Assembly (NCBI RefSeq): GCF_947496515.1
Contig: NZ_CANMDB010000004.1
Span: 292,380-356,379, forward strand
Source: an uncultured Roseobacter sp.
GTDB taxonomy: Bacteria; Pseudomonadota; Alphaproteobacteria; Rhodobacterales; Rhodobacteraceae
Direction: 5' to 3'
DNA: 64,000 bases
Positions within the stretch are counted from its first letter, which is position 1; the number at the start of each line of letters is the position of its first letter. The translations under genes were made by a program, and so were the position numbers. This document shows, in pieces, positions 60,686 through 64,000 of the stretch. The notes under the pieces are model-generated. The model was not told where the DNA came from. It did no database searches and saw only the letters and a list, made by a program, of their open reading frames with translations.

Positions 60686-62662
60686 ATGCGACAGAGCAAG
60701 AAAAACCCGAGATCAGTTAACCGTTGGATGCTGCATTCCAGCGTCGCCGCTGTTTGGTCTTACGCACTTTGGCCGACCACCTCTTCTTCGCTTCTTGATT
60801 TTGTGTTGCCGTTTGCGACAGGCTTTATTGCATTAGGTGGCGTCGGACGAGCGGCCAAAGGTCTCTTTCTGGACTACAAAATCCGTCAAACACTCTCTAA
60901 TGCATCAAAGACTTCTGGAACATTTGGTAAGGCTGACTTCGCATCTGTTCAAGAACGGCAGAATGCAGGTCTACACGATCTTTCTGGACTTGCCTTCTTA
61001 GGGTTAGCAGACAGTCTTCCTACTTTGCTGCCAAATGGGAATATCCTGATTGAAGCGATGCAGGGTAGCGGTAAGACAAGCCGCATTTTGGTCATGACGA
61101 TCATCCAAACACTTATGACAGGGCGCAGCGCGTTTGTTGCCGATAGCAAACCGGAGCTTGTTCACATGCTTGGGGGTTATCTACGCGATCTGGGGTTTCG
61201 CGTTGTAATCAATAACCCATCCTTCAAAGATGGAATACCTCACCAAGACTCGAATCCATTCCAAACGCTTGTGGAAGCCGTCGCAGATCAACAACGGTCC
61301 CATGAAGCGTTTCCTATAGCCGAAGCTTTAGCAAAGGTAATTGTACCTGACGCCAGCGATGGCAAAGCCAAGTTCTTCACGCAAATCGATCAGCAAGTTT
61401 TGCAAACTGTTCTGTTGGGGTTGGCTGTCCTTCGTCCAAGTCGCTGCTATCCCGCGCAACTCTGGAAACATCTGACTGATCCTGACGCGTTTGAGCATTT
61501 GCTGTTTGAAGCAAAGGACTCAGATGCGCTGCACGGCGATCTTGCAACAATGGCTCGATCGCTGCTCCAGAAAGATCGCGACAACCCTGAACATTTGGAG
61601 GGCGGTCGTACTGGCGCGGCGAATGCACTTTCACCTTTCAAACCAAGCTCATCTCTCGGTCAATACGGAGCCAACCACTCATACGATATTGCTGATGCGC
61701 GCAATAAATCCCTTCCGCCGATGGTCGTATTCGACATTATGCCCGCAGATCAGCTTGACGTGTTTGCGAAAGCCTATGAACTGACAAACACTGCGCGGTT
61801 AATTTCGCTCAAACGCGCCTCTAAAGGACGTGAGGTGGTAATGGTTGCTGATGAGTTCACGGCCTTGCCGATCCGCCCTATTGCCACCGAAATTGAGTTT
61901 ATTCGTTCCTTTGGAATTCGCTTGGTTGCTGCCTACCAAAGCTGGGCAAGCCTAAAACGCGTTTACGGCGAAGCACGCGCTGAAAGCCTCAAGGCAAACT
62001 GCGCGCAACTTTACTTCTCAGTCAACGACCTAAAAACCGCGAAAGAAATCTCAGAGCGGGTTGGAGACCACACGGTAAAGACTGAAAGCTTCGGCTTTTC
62101 AGGCGAACCTGAGCCCAGCAAAAACGTTAGTGAAACAGGGAGACGGTTGCTTCCGCCTGAAGAACTTATGTCCCTAAGCCGCGATCAGGCAATTCTGATG
62201 ATCCCAGGCATGTGTCCAGTGAAGCTCCAGACCGTGCCTTGGTACGAGATCAATCCAATCAAAGACGCCCTTGGCGAAAACCCACATGAGCTACACCAGA
62301 AATCGAAAGCATCCAAGCTCACCATCAACTACAGTCGCGATGCAAATGCATTGGCTTCGCCGGTTGTCCCCGACTTCAATGAACGCCTAGCAAGAGCATC
62401 AAAGGTTAATCGCGGCAAGGACGCGACCATCAGAGTACGGTGGTTGAGGCCGCAGAAATTCCTCTGGGTTCCACTGGTTTCAGCGTTTGTCGCCTTCGCG
62501 CTGCTAAAGGGAACGCCGCATATCGGGTGGATGCAGTCCCCTCAGTCTGCTGGATACTGGCGGTGCGGATACCTAGGCATAGCAGGTTTGGAGATTGTTG
62601 GCTCCAACCGAGGTTGTCCCGGCATTGCTTGGATTCCACCTCATTCGGACGAATTGTCGTGA
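60686..62662 (+). CDS. TraG/VirD4-type coupling protein
   Basis: A 658-residue membrane ATPase linking the relaxosome to a type IV secretion channel. Two N-terminal transmembrane segments ('AAVWSYALWPTTSSSLLDF' region and the following stretch) precede the ATPase with Walker A 'AMQGSGKTSR' (~126) and Walker B 'VVMVADEFTALP' (~390). A further hydrophobic segment lies near the C-terminus. Start at 60686 (MRQSKKNPRS); the frame is open to 60629. It supports DNA transfer of the element; the cognate channel genes are not in the window. Confidence 0.87.
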   Translation: MRQSKKNPRSVNRWMLHSSVAAVWSYALWPTTSSSLLDFVLPFATGFIALGGVGRAAKGLFLDYKIRQTLSNASKTSGTFGKADFASVQERQNAGLHDLSGLAFLGLADSLPTLLPNGNILIEAMQGSGKTSRILVMTIIQTLMTGRSAFVADSKPELVHMLGGYLRDLGFRVVINNPSFKDGIPHQDSNPFQTLVEAVADQQRSHEAFPIAEALAKVIVPDASDGKAKFFTQIDQQVLQTVLLGLAVLRPSRCYPAQLWKHLTDPDAFEHLLFEAKDSDALHGDLATMARSLLQKDRDNPEHLEGGRTGAANALSPFKPSSSLGQYGANHSYDIADARNKSLPPMVVFDIMPADQLDVFAKAYELTNTARLISLKRASKGREVVMVADEFTALPIRPIATEIEFIRSFGIRLVAAYQSWASLKRVYGEARAESLKANCAQLYFSVNDLKTAKEISERVGDHTVKTESFGFSGEPEPSKNVSETGRRLLPPEELMSLSRDQAILMIPGMCPVKLQTVPWYEINPIKDALGENPHELHQKSKASKLTINYSRDANALASPVVPDFNERLARASKVNRGKDATIRVRWLRPQKFLWVPLVSAFVAFALLKGTPHIGWMQSPQSAGYWRCGYLGIAGLEIVGSNRGCPGIAWIPPHSDELS

Positions 62663-62949
62663 ACATCGCCATTGCCCCACGCTTCTTCGAGTTCACGCAC
62701 GAGGGCGTCAATCTTGTCTTTCATCATATGCATGCGCCACAGGAAGGACTGCGACTCTTCAAACACGACTTCCGGCCCTCCAGTCGCTTCGGCAATCGCA
62801 TAGTCGAACAATGCCTGCACGATCATATCTTGCGAGATTCCAGCTTTCTTCAAGCCCTCGCACGTCGCGTAGAGCGAGCGGTCAGCAAATCTTCGGTGCT
62901 TCCGTGGAAACACATCAGTGAAAGTTCGATTGTCGTTCGAATTCGCCAT
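62641..62949 (-). CDS. Hypothetical protein (102 aa), antisense to the coupling-protein 3' end
   Basis: A 102-residue, mostly helical acidic protein starting MANSNDNRTFTDVF at 62949, with 'AISQDMIVQALFDYAIAEA'-like helices ('GISQDMIVQALFDYAIAEAT'). It is convergent with the coupling-protein gene and overlaps it by 22 bases. A divergent neighbour starts at 63013. Resembles small conserved plasmid proteins; no function assigned. Confidence 0.6.
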   Translation of the reverse strand: MANSNDNRTFTDVFPRKHRRFADRSLYATCEGLKKAGISQDMIVQALFDYAIAEATGGPEVVFEESQSFLWRMHMMKDKIDALVRELEEAWGNGDVHDNSSE

Positions 62950-63012
62950 GCACTGAGCATCTCAGAATTCACTGCAAAAAAGCAAATTTCGCCAGAAAAG
63001 TGGAGTTTTAGG

Positions 63013-63447
63013 ATGAGCGATGATGATCGCTTTCGCCCCGATCTCAGCCGCAAAACGCTGGATCGTTTTGCGCGCAGCGCCCGCCCGAACGATTTTCAAA
63101 GTTTCAGTGCTCGCTTGAACGCAACCGAAATTGCAGCGGCGGAAAAACGGTCTGCGGAAGTTCGCGAAAAGGCTCGTGAGCATTTTCAAAAGATGAAGCC
63201 AATTTGGACGGCGAGAGAAAGTCGCCGTTTGTCTCGTGAAAACCCTGAGCAGTTGACTGCATCTCGCCGCGAAGGACCAAAGCCACCAAACCGCGACAGC
63301 AATCAAGCGGTTAGCAGGCAAAGAGCAATCGCGGAACAAGCCGCATCGAACGTCAAATCCCGCTGCGATGAGCGCATCAGGCGGATAGAAAAAATAGAAC
63401 ACCGGATGGTGCGCTCAATCCAGAGAACCCGAAAAAACAAGCGATAG
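63013..63447 (+). CDS. Hypothetical basic protein (144 aa)
   Basis: A 144-residue, very basic, helical protein starting MSDDDRFRPDLSRKTLDRFA at 63013. The frame is open far upstream inside the coupling-protein gene but only this part looks coding. Rich in Arg/Glu, probably coiled coil ('EIAAAEKRSAEVREKAREHF'). Function unknown; 16 bases before the next gene, likely same transcript. Confidence 0.6.
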   Translation: MSDDDRFRPDLSRKTLDRFARSARPNDFQSFSARLNATEIAAAEKRSAEVREKAREHFQKMKPIWTARESRRLSRENPEQLTASRREGPKPPNRDSNQAVSRQRAIAEQAASNVKSRCDERIRRIEKIEHRMVRSIQRTRKNKR

Positions 63448-63463
63448 ATAGGAGACCACTAAT

Positions 63464-63924
63464 ATGTTGGCAACTTTGAGAGACCTGCCGGATGGCGCTA
63501 TCGGATTGATGGCGGCAGGAACGCTGCACTTTGCCTTGTGCTACGGCGTACTCGCCCCCAGGGCAATGGAAGCGCACTTCGCGACGACCGTGACACCTCG
63601 TTGTACTGCAATGCTGTCTGAAGAACAGGAGGCAGCGGTTTCCGAGGCGCAACGGGAAGATTCAGAAAACCGCAATCGCGTCCGCAACGAACTTCAGAGA
63701 TTTGATCGACAGATCGCAGCCGTTGAACAGATGCAACAGCTTAATCGCAAGAGTGGGCTAAGTGATCTGATGGGCGCACTTGGAGTTCCGGCTCAAGCAA
63801 TTGGTGCAGGTGAATTGACTTCGCTGAAGCGGCAGGCGGACGCCCTGCGCGCCGCCCTTAATTCAGTTCCGGATTTCAGCCACCTTCGTGCCGATGCATC
63901 GCAACTGTTACGAACTTGTTCTTG
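63464..63924 (+). pseudogene. Hypothetical element gene interrupted by an insertion sequence
   Basis: From ATG 63464 (MLATLRDLPDGAIGLMAAGT) about 153 codons are open: an N-terminal hydrophobic helix ('GLMAAGTLHFALCYGVLA') then a coiled coil ('SENRNRVRNELQRFDRQIAA') and a helical C-part. A TAGGAGA site precedes it. The frame runs without a stop into the insertion sequence at ~63925, so its native C-terminus is lost or lies beyond the IS. Periplasmic or membrane-anchored component of the transfer system is possible. Confidence 0.55.
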
Positions 63925-64000
63925 TGATCCTCCCCCACTGGAGTGGTCCTCCGCTATGTTTAGGAAAACGGAGGAATACCATGGCAAACAAGCGACCAAA
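63925..64000 (+). mobile_element. Left end of an IS3-like insertion sequence (partial)
   Basis: Starts near TGATCCTCCCCCACTGGAGT (63925-63944), which reads as an IS terminal inverted repeat beginning TG, as is usual for IS3-family elements, followed by a leader with a GGAGGAA site and the start of a transposase gene. The exact left boundary may be 63923 or 63925. The remainder lies outside the window. Confidence 0.6.
63981..64000 (+). CDS. Start of transposase OrfA (partial)
   Basis: ATG at 63981 with GGAGGAA about 5 bases upstream; only M-A-N-K-R-P is visible. This beginning and the leader resemble OrfA of IS3-family elements common in Rhodobacteraceae ('M-A-x-K-R-P-K' starts). The assignment rests on very few residues. 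Confidence 0.5.

Larger units (their letters stand above)
44652..64000. mobile_element. Integrated mobilizable/conjugative element carrying defence genes (right end outside window)
   Basis: From the 3' end of tRNA-Ser onward the base composition falls visibly below the left part, codon use changes, and genes are typical of plasmids: MobC, relaxase, an ArdC-like protein and a TraG/VirD4 coupling protein, with cargo between them. No integrase and no second copy of the tRNA 3' end were found in the window, so both would have to lie beyond 64000. No type IV secretion channel genes are visible. A plasmid-derived insertion is the alternative explanation. Confidence 0.75.

Noticed and set aside
44652..64000. 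CRISPR array or prophage
   Set aside because: No regularly spaced short repeats and no phage structural, terminase or lysis genes were seen; the gene set is of plasmid/conjugative type.

Overview
The window looks like chromosomal DNA of a marine alphaproteobacterium of the Rhodobacteraceae (Roseobacter group). This is inferred from the high G+C and tight, often 4-bp-overlapping operons, from Rhodobacteraceae-like protein sequences, and from the mix of protocatechuate catabolism, PQQ-dependent alcohol oxidation, form II cox genes and a liv-type transporter. No database search was possible, so the genus is not assigned.

Left part (1-25.3 kb): the 3' end of an RND efflux pump; a six-gene liv-type branched-chain amino-acid uptake operon on the minus strand, with an extra lipoprotein gene in its middle; a soluble PQQ sugar dehydrogenase; a GlxA/GbdR-type AraC regulator; class II DAHP synthase; a PAS protein; a yicC-gmk-carbonic anhydrase-PLP lyase run; the complete phosphate regulon phoR-pstSCAB-phoU-phoB with a three-repeat Pho box; and a pcaCHG operon ending in a BKACE (DUF849) enzyme.

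Middle part (25.4-44.6 kb): a quinoprotein alcohol-oxidation region. A NosP-like FIST sensor, a hybrid histidine kinase and a LuxR response regulator sit beside a PQQ alcohol dehydrogenase carrying the Asp-Tyr-Asp motif of lanthanide-dependent enzymes. Two PQQ-system accessory genes follow, then divergent genes for cytochrome c-550 (PedF) and an MxaJ-like binding protein. A coxGSLM cluster (form II), an ApbE/NosR-like electron-transfer pair and pqqA-pqqB complete the region. The pqq genes stop at pqqB, followed by a tRNA-Ser(CGA).

Right part (44.65-64 kb): directly after the tRNA the base composition becomes clearly more AT-rich and the genes become mobile-element genes: MobC, a relaxase, an ArdC-like protein and a TraG/VirD4 coupling protein. 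This is most simply an integrated mobilizable or conjugative element. The integrase and the far attachment site are not in the window. Its cargo is defence-rich: an NgoMIV-type restriction-modification system with a frameshifted vsr, a two-gene Hachiman system (hamA-hamB), a HEPN-motif protein, a zinc-ribbon/2OG-dioxygenase pair flanked by twin palindromes, and a ROK-kinase pair with an unknown partner. A region around 51.3-51.6 kb has no convincing gene but contains several nested perfect stems and may encode a structured RNA. The window ends inside an IS3-like insertion sequence that interrupts the last element gene.
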